DNA of 64,000 nucleotides. It comes from Aphis gossypii. Taxonomy: Eukaryota > Arthropoda > Insecta > Hemiptera > Aphididae. Each line of letters starts with the position of its first letter. Position 1 is the first letter of the stretch. The translations under genes were made by a program, and so were the position numbers. Positions 12,061 through 24,400 of the stretch are shown piece after piece. The notes beneath the pieces were generated by a model. The model was not told where the DNA came from and did not search any database. It saw only the letters and a program-made list of their open reading frames with translations. The DNA lies in NCBI RefSeq assembly GCF_020184175.1, contig NC_065531.1, positions 42,367,213 to 42,431,212 on the forward strand, given 5' to 3'.

Positions 12061-15000
12061 AACCCACACACTCATATATATATATACATATATACTACCT
12101 GCTCTATAATGAGAAACTTTAATCTGGTTAAGTTTTACCGTCACGAAATTAATTGCTACTGCTGATCGATTTACCATGCCTGTAAAATTGTTTAATTTCA
12201 TCAGAACAACATCAACGATTAATACTTCCAATATTTAATTCTAATCATATGTTACCATGTTACCAGTGTATAAATCTATAAACGATTTTATGTAAATTTT
12301 GAGGCGTTCGAAATGCTATTAATAATACTTCAACTCAACAGTTCTTAATTAGGTATAGGTTTTGAAAAAAAAAACATATTTTAGTTCTTTAATAATTTTT
12401 TTAGATATAAAACTTTTCTAAAAATTATGTTTTGGTTAAATATGTATTATATAAATTTCAAATGACGCTTTACTTATCAATTGAAAATCAATTCTATATT
12501 GTACCTATGTTTAGAAAAGATCTTTTTTAATAATTTTCTTGATATTCAGTATTTTTCCAGAGTAAAAAAAAAAAAAAAAAAAAAATCAAATCGAAAAACT
12601 TGATCTAGCGAGGTTACACCAAAATTCACATTTACACAAATATAACACACTTGTTCCAGTGACTCATCATACTAAAATATCTTATTTTTTTTTCAAAGAT
12701 ATAAATTAAAAATATATGATATACGCTTTAAAAATTAACTAAAAGATATGTTATTACTCAAAAATATTACATTAAAAATTCGAAAATTCGAAAATTAACA
12801 GTATTACTACTTATACAACCACAATACCTAATGCTGTGCATTTTTTTATACTCATATATTAAAACGATTATCCCACATTTCCTTTTGTGAATCTTCCATT
12901 ATTTAATGATTATGTATGAAATATCTAAGGAACCTATGTTTATGTAAAAATTTTAATTCCAGAAATATTAAATAAAAGCATGACTTAAAAAAAAAAATAC
13001 TACCATCGTTAACATTATAGGAAATCAACACAATAAACGATCTCTATATAAATACAAACTAACTGTAGAAATAGTATTTGAGTTGAAAAGTAAGATATTA
13101 TCTTTATTCTGATATAAGGTTATTATACGAAAAAAGTACCAATTATTTTTTTCAACTTATATAATATATATTATTGAGTTATAAATATAATATGTATGTA
13201 TACTATTAAAAGGAACTTTTTATTATTTTTTATATACATTAATACATTTTCAGCATTCTTCGTATTATTTTATATTGATGAAATAAACATAAATTAATTT
13301 TATTATTTATCAAAACACGAATCTTAAAAAAAAGTTTATTCTAAGTTCTAAATAGAAAATACAATATTTATAACTTTTATAATTCTTAAAAATTACAAAG
13401 AATAATAGTGTGCGTTAATTAAAAAGTTAATTTGTATTTAATTATAATTAAATAATTTGTGATATTTAATACAAATTTAAATTAATGTCGTTAAAAGTTA
13501 AAATAATTTTAGATTCTCACAGCTGTATAATATATGTAAAATATTCTTTAAGTTGACACTAAAAAATATTTAATGCTAATGAGTTATACTGTCTTGTTGT
13601 TAAATCGAATTAATTTACCTAGTAGAATAATTAAAACTTAAATAATATAAATAATATAACTTTCTTATAAGTGTTTAAAAATCTAATACTAAAATGTAAA
13701 AGGTATGTAATAACAATGAACAGAAATTGTGGTTTGTACAATTATTATGAAAACTTAAACAATGATAATTTGGCATCAATAATATTAGAAAGCCATCGCA
13801 TGTCACTAGTTTTATATAATGTTATAAATTAATATAAACTATTTCTTTTTTTTTATTTCTGCAATTGCTATAACTAATTTACTTATTAATGCTACTTTAA
13901 ACCATGTAGTTAATATTATTTTTGCTAATTTAGTTGTTAGATTTTTACCAGCATATTTTTATTTTAAAAACTGTTATTAAATATTAGAGAAATATGAAAC
14001 GTTTGTGCTAAAATTTATTTTTTTTAAATTCTAAAATATTTTAAAGACCTTTGTTCTGACAAGTAATAATTACAATACAAATTTAGCCATATGAAATTCA
14101 AAAATATACAGTTCAGCTAAATATACACAATTTACAATAAAAATACAATAGTCCATAAAAATTCATTAACAACTTCACTGTACCAAAGAATTTAAAATCA
14201 CTAAAATCCATGTGTTAAATTTCTTTCCCATCAAACTATCCTCAAAATCCTAACCGCTGATTTAGGGCTCTAAGCTTCCCCGATTAACCTGTAAAGAGCA
14301 TTACTGGGTAGCATCTTTTATTCCACTATTGTAAATTCTTTGTCACCAAAATTACTCATTTTACAATACATAGCCTTTAAAGATTGCTTTATAGATTGTA
14401 ATTTATTTTTAATCAAGTTTAGAATTTATATACCTCTAAAATATTAAAAATAGGTATTTATTAAAATATTAAAGTTTTATTTATATCTTGTATAACATTA
14501 GCATGATTGAAATCTGGTGTTTCCGATGTTAATTATTTTTAGAAAATCTTATTAAAATACTTTTTAATTACCTAATTTACCTTAACATGCATAGACTTAA
14601 ATTTGTTTATTTAATATTCATATTCTTAAGAATTATTATTTAATTTTTCATTAATTAAATTCTTTTAATGAAAACATAGTTAAAATTTATAGTTTTAAAT
14701 TAATCTAACATATTCAATCAATATAATAATAGTTGTTATAACTTATAAAAATGTACAATAATAAATAACAATAATATGTGCTGTAAACGTCCCTTATCAT
14801 TTTGTATTTGTAATTGTGTAATTAAATTAAAATTTGTAGTAAAATGTTATTTAATTTTTAATTTTGTTAAGGTGTGCCAAAACTTTTATTTAAAGATTAT
14901 CAAAATATTCCCTAATGAGTTGATACAATCTACTAATGCACACAATACGATATCTGAACGTTGTAATCTAATTTATTTTATTGGAAAAAAATATATATAT

Positions 15001-15659
15001 AATATTTGTAGCAAAAATTAAAAAAATTAATAAAAAGAAATAGCTATAGAACAAAGTTTATTAAATATTATTTTATACAGTATTGTGGAATTTATTAAGG
15101 TTCTTAATTCATACAAGTGCCTACTATCTAACTTTTTAAATTCAACGAATGAGATAAACATAATATTATGTAAAAGCATGTGTAAATGTTTAGCCACAAT
15201 ATTAAAAATAATCGTTTTACAGCGTTTACTTTGTTATCTACACAGCTGGTGCCAAGTGTATCGTTACATTTCTTGATCAAACATTAACATAGGTATATAT
15301 ATTAGAATATATAACAATGTTAAAAGGGCAATTGTATGTATCTTGAAGGGTTGTAAAATGTTTATTATCTTTTGAACACTTTATCTTTAATATAGTATCA
15401 CAGTATATTGTGTTATTGTCTTCTTACATTTTGACTTTAAAATAATATTAAAAATAACCATTATTTATTTATTTGTATCATTAATAAATATCATTATTGT
15501 GATACCTTTGATTTTATAATCTTTTATAGACCATTATTGGTTATGCCATTTACTCAAAAATTCAAAATGTATCGTATAATATTTATATACAATTATAAAA
15601 ATTGTTTCAGTTTTGCATCATAAATATTCTTCTCGTTAACTATTCTCTTTTAATAACGG
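12061..15659. other. AT-rich matrix with a long A tract
   Basis: No supportable gene. An A22 run lies at 12564-12585. The plus-strand frames at 14776-15021 and 15085-15276 are I/N/L/K-rich, as expected from AT-rich random sequence. The tail of the second one follows a fair acceptor (TTTTACAG at 15221), but I see no donor or domain that would support an exon. Confidence 0.55.
12564..12585. repeat. A22 homopolymer
   Basis: A run of 22 adenines directly preceded by TTTTCCAGAGT. It is a slippage-prone tract, not obviously the tail of a retrocopy. Confidence 0.85.
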
Positions 15660-16010
15660 ATATCACCAGTTCTCTTTCAGAACTAGTCGTTTGGTGAACT
15701 TAAGAAATCCTTATGCTTATGACTTCTGGTACTTTGAGTTTCGACGGGTTTTTGTACTTATCAAAAAGTTTTAATTAAACGCGGAGTGGCTAATGCGGAG
15801 GCAAGTGGCCGAGACCAAGAGTTTTTGGGAATGAACCGAATACCCTTCTGTTTCACAAAACCCTCAAGGGGCCAATAAAAAGAACCAACTAATTTAAGTG
15901 TTACCACTCTCCTCCTTTGTAACAATCAGGCTGTTCGTTTCTATTTTTTTTATTTGACACTTGTTTCCGGTGTAAACATCACCCCTGACTACATTCTAAA
16001 GCGTTTAGCT
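15660..16010. promoter_or_regulatory. G+C-enriched island
   Basis: About 350 bp of higher complexity, including TTAATTAA next to ACGCGGAGTGGCTAATGCGG near 15775-15798, and a pyrimidine-rich part near 15905-15970. All six frames are interrupted. Non-coding regulatory sequence is the preferred reading. Confidence 0.25.
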
Positions 16011-17424
16011 CTAGTTTGTTTCACATAAAAAATTCAAATAAAATCGATTCTTCAAAACAAAACGTGCTATTTTGTATCCACGGTTATCTAGTACGAGAGC
16101 AAATTAAAATATGATTTAGTTGCATCATAAACATTTGACATTAATTAAAATATTTCATTCAAAAATTAAGAATTGCACGTGAAATCCAAAAAAATTTAAA
16201 CGTTTATTATAATCCACATTAAGGATAATTTTCATATCAAAGTCATAATTGCATATTTTAATATTTTCCTCGGACTAATGGGTCTCTTCTAATTTTTAAT
16301 CGAAAACAACTATTTATTTTTATTGTACATATTTTAAAACCTATTAAATGTATTTTCTTGTTTATGTTGTTTGTGTTGATTATTATTGATAATTATTACA
16401 TATTATTCAAATGGAATAGTTGATTTCAGTATTATGCCATTGTAATTATTAGATTATATTTTAATTTTTAAGAATATCCACCTAAAGTTACTTTCCACAA
16501 CTTTTTCAATAACATTTAATTAGCTATAAAAGTAAAAATAAAGTTACTTTTAAAACTAAATGAAAGAGGATGAATACTGGTCTGTCATAATTAATATTAA
16601 CAACGAAGCATATTTTTATAACAAAATATTTTGTACACAATTTCATTATTTCTGTTTATTTATTTTTTTTAAATTAAAATAAATGATTTACTAAATAGTT
16701 TTATCTCACCTCTAAGGCGAATTAATTTATATAATTATTGAATTCCTACTATTAACATAGAATTTTCAAAATAAAAAGTTGAAATAAATATAATGGTATT
16801 TGGAATTGGTTAAATATAATAGTTACAACTCAATATTACAAAATTGATGCACTATTCAATAAACAAATTTAAAACTAACAATAAAATAATCCATTAGCTT
16901 ATAATGCACTGGATAATTATTTTTAACAGAAAAAATTAATTATCTCAAAAGTTAATAATATTATCAAAAAAAAAAAAAAAATACATAATTTGAAAACATT
17001 ATGTGAAAAAAAAAATCACAATTTTTATTATTTTTAATGGTTATATTAATGAGTTTTTATTATTTATTATTATTTTTTTTTTTATATAATAACATAATTT
17101 ATATTTTATTTCATACAACTAGTAAAATATACTTCTGAGTATTTGGATATATAAAAATTGGATTTTAAAAAAATTTTTAATTATAAAGTATCTATATCTA
17201 TTTTAAATTAACGGAGTTAAGTGGCGTACGAAAATCCTTCAAAACGTCAGTCCATATATTACCAATTTTTCAATAATTATTATTTTATGATAATAATATG
17301 ATATGATACTTCGTTTAACTCGTATTAAGTAATTTAAAAAACCGAATACTTTAGTCAAAATAGACATCACACCAATGCACAATAATAGTATAATATTATA
17401 TGCTATTTATTTAAACAAGTGTTA
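16011..17424. other. AT-rich matrix, nothing recognised
   Basis: No gene or clear repeat apart from homopolymers, including an A tract near 16967-16981. Confidence 0.6.
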
Positions 17425-17745
17425 TCGACTTGATATTAGATGACGCCAGTTGCGGTTCGATTGAAGACGTTTTCGTTATTTCCGACCGCCATAACGCATT
17501 TCCTCCTACGTGCAATACACTTAATTAAAACGTTATCAGAGAAGTATCCTGTGACGTGGTGATATCAGCATAAAATCATCGGGCGCCCTTGAGTGTTGTC
17601 ACCGTGCTTCCAACGGTGTACGCAGCTAAGTGGCCGATTCCGTGACAAAAGCAACCCCTTCGTGACAATACCGCTTTGGTTTTAATCAGGTCAACAGTTA
17701 TCGGATCAGGAAACCCTCTGAAAGTCTTCCCTCTTTACTGTTTAT
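17425..17745. promoter_or_regulatory. G+C-enriched island
   Basis: About 320 bp with many CpG dinucleotides and mixed words such as GGGCGCCCTTGAG (near 17580) and CAACGGTGTACGCAGC (near 17611). No frame longer than a few dozen codons. Composition changes sharply at both edges, which suits a conserved regulatory element or an untranslated exon. Confidence 0.28.
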
Positions 17746-18609
17746 ATTGCTGCAATGTGTTACGAAACTCTGATTAATTTGATAACTGCTCCCAAAGACA
17801 TATTATATTAATTTAAACTGTCACTTTTCGTAATTGCTACCCTTAAATAACACAGGTACATACAATATACTATGATTATAAAATTGTATACTCACTAGGA
17901 ATTATTTCAATATAAACTCCGTAGAGAAATGCACTTAAACATAATATTTTAAAAAATACCTATTTAAGTCTGAAATTGATTTCTTGTTTTTAAATTGTAT
18001 TATTTGAAAAGACATTGATAAATACTTTTAATTGGTTTTACATTTATAATACCAGAAAAAATACAAAATACATATCTAAATTTATTAATACTTTATGTCT
18101 ATAATAGTTTTTTTTTTTTTAATTATAGTGGCAAAATTAATTTTAACTTCACCATTAAATGCTTTATGATGGTATTCAATGCATTTATATTTTATTTGAA
18201 ATTTACATTTAAGGTAGGTATTTCATTAATATTTTAATAAATGAACATGCGCATTTCTAGTTTATTTGATTATTACAACACACAATTCGTGTAAAATACT
18301 TAAATAATTGAACTAAACTTTCTTTTTCTTAAACTGAAATAATCATCAAATGTTTTTAGTTGTGTTTCAATGGTTTTAGATAATATATTATATATTAAAT
18401 GTGTCTTTATAAGACATAATAACTATATATACAATAATAATGTTGAGTAAAAAAAAAAAAAAAATACTAAAGAATAGCAAAAGAAAAAAAAATCTGAAGT
18501 ATACTGTTGTAAAACAATGTTCAAATATCCACTGGGTAGTATAATATATTTGATAAAGTTTACTATTGCCAAAATTGTCGAACTACAAGACAATGTTTAT
18601 TTTTTCGAA

Positions 18610-18840
18610 CAATTATCCCTAGATGCTATTTTTTCCTATTTCTTACCCCACGTTATTATTATATACGGTCATGATTTATGAGTGCAAAAACTTCTGTCAC
18701 GGAGTTCGGAACTGGACATCCGGTCAGCCGACTGTAAACTCCAACTTACCAAAAGTGGAGTGGATGAATGGAAGGATATTCCGGCCGTTAAACGCCGAAT
18801 GGTCATTTTTCACGCCAAGACAAAAATTGTTTTGAGTATT
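18610..18840. promoter_or_regulatory. small G+C-enriched island
   Basis: About 230 bp, including CACGGAGTTCGGAACTGG and CATTCCGGCC-like words. A 70-codon frame at 18623-18835 (+) crosses it, reading GVRNWTSGQPTVNSNLPKVE in its middle. It has no recognisable domain and I do not call it a gene. Confidence 0.22.
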
Positions 18841-21379
18841 TTCGTCTCAAACATGCCATAAAATTACATAAAATTGGATACAGTTAATGTGGTATTAATA
18901 TCAGATAATATACGATTCTAAAAAAGAAAATAATAATTTAAAATTTAAATAGTTAAAATAAAGGTATAATAGAAAAAAAACCTAATTATATTTAAAAAAA
19001 AAAAAAAAGTAAGTAAGAGAGATACTAACATAAAAAAATATGAATGCAATAATTAAATAATAATATAAAATTCACTAATAAAAGTAATTGTTAATTATTT
19101 TGTTGATTTTTTTTTTTTATTTATTTATTTTAAATACAACAATGGCGTAATTTATAAAGTGATATATAACAAGTTCCGATGGACAGTAACGATAACGGGT
19201 TAAACACAAAATAAAGCTTCTCACATTTATAGTTTTCGTGTAATTTTTTTAGATTATTCAACTATAGAATTAAAAAACACATAATAACAAATGCATGTAT
19301 AAAATCATGTCAACATATTTAATATTTATGGATATCTGTGTATAATTATTTCTGCTCCATGCCTGTTCCTATACAACTGTCAGATACTTGTCAATATTAC
19401 TTTCTTTTATGTATTAATTGTAATCGCTAAATAAAATTTAGTTAAAAAATATAATTCATTATGAAGAGTGTATTAAAATATACCAGAAATAAAAAATATA
19501 AAACCGAGTACCTCTAAAGACATAAACAATATATAACCATAGAACCTCTTTTGGAAACTCGATACTAATTTTAGTCCCAGCACGATATACCCCGTTGATA
19601 ATCATTTAGTCCTTTTTCTGTGAAAATTCTGTATTCTTATATAATACTTATATACTATATAATATAGTATATGGGCCGCTAAATGAATGGCATTATTTCT
19701 ATGAAGGGGAGGGGTTACAATCTAAAATAGACCAATTAAAAATTGTAATTGAATCTTAAATATTAAAAACATAGGTATTCAAAATCAAAAAATACTTTTA
19801 TTGTCAATAATATCTATGTATGCACATAATATACGTGAATAAAAGAAAAAACTATTTTTAATTTGAATATAGAACGATTCTAAATTGTACGATACGAATA
19901 TAATGCTCATTGGTTATATACATTACTTAATAGTAAAATAATTATATAACATCAAATCTTATTTTTTTCCGCCCAAATAAACTAAGCTATAAAATAAAAT
20001 ATAATAGTATTTTATATTATTTTGTCGTAGTAGAATCGCATGAATAAAATACTAATCAAAATCTAGGTGCCGATAATTTAAATACAACAATTTTGTTACC
20101 TGCAATGAGGTAATGAATACAGCGATATAAGATGAATAATAATATTGCTCTCTTTCTTTTATTTTTATCATATTTTTCCCTTGTGATATTTACCTCACAG
20201 ATTATATAAAATAACGCATATCGTACTAGATATCATTATATCAATTGCAACGAGAAACACTATTATAGCGAACTTATATGCAGATGCTTTAACTGTTAAG
20301 TATCAATGTTTCAAGTATTGCTTTCTGGTATAAAGTAAGTGCACAAAAATCGCTTTTTATCATTCACTTGTCATGTATAAAATTATTGTATTGAAATAGT
20401 GTGTGTACATATGAGTTAAACCGTTACATATATTATTATATCACACAGCTCTTTAAAAGATAATTGAGATTATTTTGTTATATTATAACTAAAAAATGTA
20501 TTTTATCAACTTAAAAAATAGAACAGATATTATAAACAATTATAAATTATTATCATTGTAGTAGAAACAGAATTATACACGATAATTACATTGGTTGTTT
20601 CATAACTATAACGATCCATATAATTTTGCTTATTAGTAGTCACTATATTTTTTTCTTTAGTTTTTAAAATTTAGTCTTGACTTTTTGAGAAATTCATAAT
20701 GATTAAAAGGCATTATTTTATATTTTGTTGATGAATAATGTAACATAACTTAAGTTATATGAGATTTATGATGTGCAATTTATGGAACATGTATTTTTAT
20801 CTTCAATACAATACGGATGGATAATACAAATCATATGTCATTATTTTGTTTACAAAGTTTCATTCTAAATAACATAAAATAATATTATGTAATTCATTAA
20901 TACATTTTCTGTAACACGGCGTCCTAGTTAGGCAAACTAGCTACATTTCTGCTATCTAAACGTCAATTTTATACAATGTAAGGTAACTTGAATTAACAAT
21001 TAATATTAATAGTTTTTGTTTTATTTTCAATGACGAAATTTTAATTTTAGTAAATTTTTATGAAACAGTATAATAAACTAACTTTAATTGTATTCTACGC
21101 CTCAAAGTCACGAAAGCTATAAAGTAAAGTTTACGGTACATAATTAATTCTGCTAACCTAACCAAGAAACACAGTGATTTTAAAATATAATATTATAGTT
21201 GCTACGCTCACTATTAACGCGAACTGTCGAGGCTTCACTTCTGGTACAATACAATTTTATGTATATTGTGTTCATACAAATTATAAAGCCCAGTTTTTTT
21301 TTTTACAATTCAAAATAAAAAATTAAATAACGGAAGAAAGAATATTGAAAAAAAAAATTATTCACATTAATTTGAATTA
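18841..21379. other. AT-rich matrix, nothing recognised
   Basis: No supportable coding sequence, structural RNA or large repeat. Poly-A/T tracts are frequent. Confidence 0.6.
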
Positions 21380-21642
21380 TTGCGGAGGGGTATTATATCG
21401 GTAGTCTCAGGCCCTCTCTTTCTATCAAAACCGTAACAACGTTATGCCAGCTGTATACCGCGGTCGCGGTACATCGGTGTGGTAATCGCATGTCGAGAAA
21501 TACCGTGCGTGGGTCCTGACCAGAGAACGCGTACGGCGACAACCGCAACGTGAGCGTGGACCGCAAAACACGGCGGCGACATCGACAATGACGATGACGA
21601 CGAAGAAGGGTTTGCGCGCGGGGAAAAATGAGATCGACGTTT

Positions 21643-21661
21643 GGGGGGGGGTGGATAGGGG
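21643..21661 (+). other. G-run / possible G-quadruplex
   Basis: Nine consecutive Gs, T, GG, ATA, then GGGG. The nine-G run can supply two or three tracts, so a folded G-quadruplex is possible on the plus strand. Confidence 0.5.
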
Positions 21662-21942
21662 TATGCTGCGGCGGCTTATGGCGACGGGGTGACTACGGGA
21701 CACTGTGCGCAAGCGATCATTATTAACGTCGGGCACAATGGTCGCGTACAATGTGTGTGAATACAATTTTGACCGATTTTTCGAGGCGGTCGGGCGATTA
21801 TAATAATAATATATTATACAATACGGATCCGACGATAAATAATAACGCGCGATGGGTCGTCGTCCTTGCCACCACGTAGCGCCACCACTAATCACGCCCA
21901 AAAATCGGTGGGGGGACGGGGTCCGGCTACGACCCGCACCCA

Positions 21943-21948
<6 letters not shown>

Positions 21949-21998
<50 letters not shown>
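21949..21998. repeat. (AC)25 microsatellite
   Basis: Twenty-five uninterrupted AC units, the longest dinucleotide repeat seen here. It generates spurious HTHT and VCVC open frames on the two strands. Confidence 0.95.
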
Positions 21999-22000
<2 letters not shown>

Positions 22001-22063
22001 CCACAGATGACCAAAATACGAAAATATACATATATCGCAGTATTATAATATTATTAGGTAAGT

Positions 22064-23159
22064 CGAATTTTTGATAACTTGAAGAAATTCTTTAGACCCC
22101 GCATTTCAATATATGATTTAATTTTATTTTTTATCAATTTTTTCAATAATTCGAAGGCATTTGAGTTGAATTTTGCTTATAATACGAAATCTTCGACACA
22201 AATTACTGAAAATTACTGAAACACAATAATATGTTATATATAATAGTTACTTAGTATAATACATGTAAGTACAACCAATGTATGCACATAAATAACGATA
22301 ATCGTAATCGTAAATATAAATATATATAGATAGATAGATGGGTCAAAAGAATGAGGCCGAAAACAGACACATTTTTCTTAACGCGAGATGTGAGTGATGA
22401 AACTTAACCACCTAAACACGGAACAGTGAAGTGTTTGCATACAAAATGTAATAAGAACAAAAAGGCTAGCGACAATGATTTAAAACGTTTATTTTAAATA
22501 CACGTGTACATGAAGATTGTGTATCTAATGCACAAGAGTAATAATACATTTTTCACGTGTATTTAAAATGCATGTGTACATGAATTAAAGTTATATTTAT
22601 CAAATAATATTACCATATAATTACACATAATTTGTTTTTATTAAATATTAACAATAATAAATAATAATATTAATATATATATTAAAATATTTAATTTAAC
22701 AATGCAAAAACGTGCAGAACAATGAATGAAAATAATAATGATGTTAAATCGACATTTTTTATTTTGATGGAAAATATAAGTAAATTTACACTAAATACTA
22801 GTTCAGTTATTAGACTATATTATTATAGATAAATTTTCGAATTGATTTTGGTCAATAGAAAAAAAACAATTATATAACTTTTGAAAGATTAAAGTTATAA
22901 TATTTTATCAAAAAACGATTAATTTTAGAACTTAATTGAAGTATAAATTTTATATCTATATATTTTAATATATATAATTAATTTATATATATATATATAA
23001 GTATACACCTTTTAATTAATTCCAATTTTACACACGTGTACTTAAATAACACTTAAATAACACGAACTACTTAGACACAGAAATTAAAAACACATATAAT
23101 ACTTTAATGTCATTAACCAATATTTACATGTATATCTAAACTACACAAATTACACATGA
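22064..23159. other. AT-rich matrix between the two CpG-rich blocks
   Basis: AT-rich, without a gene. It holds the 16-bp CACGTG-containing inverted repeat (22491-22569), a short GATA tandem near 22329 and a TA run near 22986-22999. Confidence 0.6.
22491..22569. repeat. 16-bp perfect inverted repeat with CACGTG cores
   Basis: ATTTTAAATACACGTG (22491-22506) is exactly reverse-complementary to CACGTGTATTTAAAAT (22554-22569), separated by 47 bases. Each arm ends in the E-box palindrome CACGTG facing the loop. The word GTGTACATGAA follows the left arm and recurs just after the right arm. It may be a foldback element or paired bHLH sites. Confidence 0.7.
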
Positions 23160-23291
23160 GGCGATAAACCAGAAACTGTATCAATAGACGAAGTCTTGTT
23201 TCAGCCTGTTGGTGAACAGGCTTCTTTTTGGAACGATTCGATTCGTATATACTGGGTCATCATATCGTCGGTGTTGTTTTTAAAATGTTAA
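23160..23291 (+). other. 43-codon open frame, unknown
   Basis: The frame opens after a TGA and has no ATG. It reads GDKPETVSIDEVLFQPVGEQ followed by ASFWNDSIRIYW before a hydrophobic tail and TAA. Its amino-acid mix is unlike the I/N/K/Y-rich chance frames around it, so a decayed exon or transposon fragment is conceivable. An acceptor-like TTTCAG falls inside it (23199-23204). The length is well within chance. Confidence 0.12.
23203..23222. repeat. 8-bp perfect hairpin
   Basis: AGCCTGTT and AACAGGCT flank a GGTG tetraloop. It is the most stable short hairpin noticed in this part, and lies within the open frame at 23160-23291. Confidence 0.6.
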
Positions 23292-23501
23292 AATATGGTA
23301 CTCGTTCTCCGACCTAAGAAAATACAAACATAATATCGTATTGTACGTCTGGAATATCCCAGCTAGCTGGTAACGTTTGTCTGTTTTTATCCCTAAATTC
23401 CCGTGATCCACTCTGTATATATGCATGTGTATACGACACGCGTTTATTTACGCACATGACATATTATAGTGTTGCCGCAGCCGTGAACGATCCACAGTCG
23501 T

Positions 23502-23525
23502 GGGGTAGGGGATAGGGATGAGGGG
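23502..23525 (+). other. canonical G-quadruplex motif
   Basis: Four G tracts of 4, 4, 3 and 4 bases are separated by the loops TA, ATA and ATGA, satisfying the G3+N1-7 rule on the plus strand. This is exceptional in such AT-rich DNA. Confidence 0.8.
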
Positions 23526-24022
23526 TGTGATAAAAGGGTTTGTAGTGTGCAGAAGAGCTGATGACGAGTAGGACGTCGGCGAGAGAGCGTTTGATTGAAT
23601 GGATCGAGTGGGGCCGTCGCATAAATCTCGCGTCGTCCCCCGCGCCGGAACGGTAATCGGTGGTGGGTGTCGGAGGTGGGTGTATGATGGTTTAGCTGCA
23701 GGTATTTATAGGGTCGGGTGTGCCCGAGAATCGGAATAATATTCCATACATCATGCGGCGTTACGCACACACACACACACATACATAAATATATACACGA
23801 ACACGAGGTCGGGCGCAGGTTGGCGGAAGACGAAACGACACCTTGTCCCCCACTCCGTCACTCCGCCTACCACAACAACACCGACATACAACCCTTACCA
23901 CTCCCGTCGCACGCGTACATCCCGTTCACCCACCCGCGGGAATCGTCCTCATCGCCTCATGCCATCATATCCCGCTGACCCCAAAAAACGGAAACAGAAA
24001 TCCCGTCGGGCTACGGTGTATG

Positions 24023-24074
24023 TATATATATATATATATATATATATTCATGCATACATATATATATATATATT
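24023..24074. repeat. two adjacent TA microsatellites
   Basis: Alternating TA tracts at about 24023-24047 and 24056-24073 flank TTCATGCATAC. The pair can fold back on itself. Confidence 0.85.
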
Positions 24075-24400
24075 TGTATAATATCTACATGGGCAAACGT
24101 ATTCAACAACAACTAGCCGAAAATCATTGTTCCGGAATAACTATAAATCCCCGCTACCTTGTACACCGCAACCGCAAACGTCACGGCATTGTAATCGTAT
24201 TATGTCCCGATGTGCTAGCGCTTGTGTGTGTGTTTAAACATTATTTTATTTATTATTATTATACGTTTTTTTTTTCACCAGTCTCAAAAAAAAAAAAAAA
24301 TATGTCGATAAACCCTATATAACGCCAAAGCCTATCACTTCACTTCATCGTATTGTTGTTATATACGCCTTTTCACGAGTACCGTCTCTCCCGCCCATCG

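Larger units (their letters stand above)
21380..22030. promoter_or_regulatory. CpG-rich block, possible promoter or first-exon region
   Basis: This is one of the two most G+C- and CpG-rich stretches of the window (CGCGGTCGCGG, GCGCGCGGGG, CGGCGGCGAC). It contains a poly-G/G-quadruplex motif and ends in a CA microsatellite. A donor-like GTAAGT lies at 22058-22063 on the plus strand. The long minus-strand frame (21425-21994, starting MCVCVCV) is produced by the repeat and by scarce stop codons and is not accepted. A promoter or untranslated first exon would fit; a high-copy repeat is the alternative. Confidence 0.3.
23440..24400. promoter_or_regulatory. second CpG-rich block
   Basis: Strongly G+C- and CpG-enriched to about 24.0 kb (GGTCGGGTGTGCCCG, CGCGTCGTCCCCCGCGCC), then mixed. 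It contains a canonical G-quadruplex motif, a short CA repeat near 23767-23781 and TA microsatellites at 24023-24074. Frames on both strands (23444-23782, 23718-23978, 23843-24322) overlap each other in conflicting registers and contain repeat-derived residues, so none is called. With the 21.4-22.0 kb block it forms the most likely promoter zone of the window. Confidence 0.3.

Noticed and set aside
15196..15276. Possible terminal exons after TTTTACAG or CTACACAG
   Set aside because: Short open tails without conserved residues and no polyadenylation signal at a suitable distance.
21425..21994. Longest ATG frame in the window (189 codons, minus strand, starting MCVCVCV)
   Set aside because: Its start is the (AC)25 microsatellite read as VCVC, and its length comes from a CpG-rich block where stop codons are rare. 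No domain is visible.
23444..24322. Overlapping frames on both strands in the second CpG-rich block
   Set aside because: They conflict in register, include CA- and TA-repeat-coded residues (HTHTH, YIYIYI) and show no domain.
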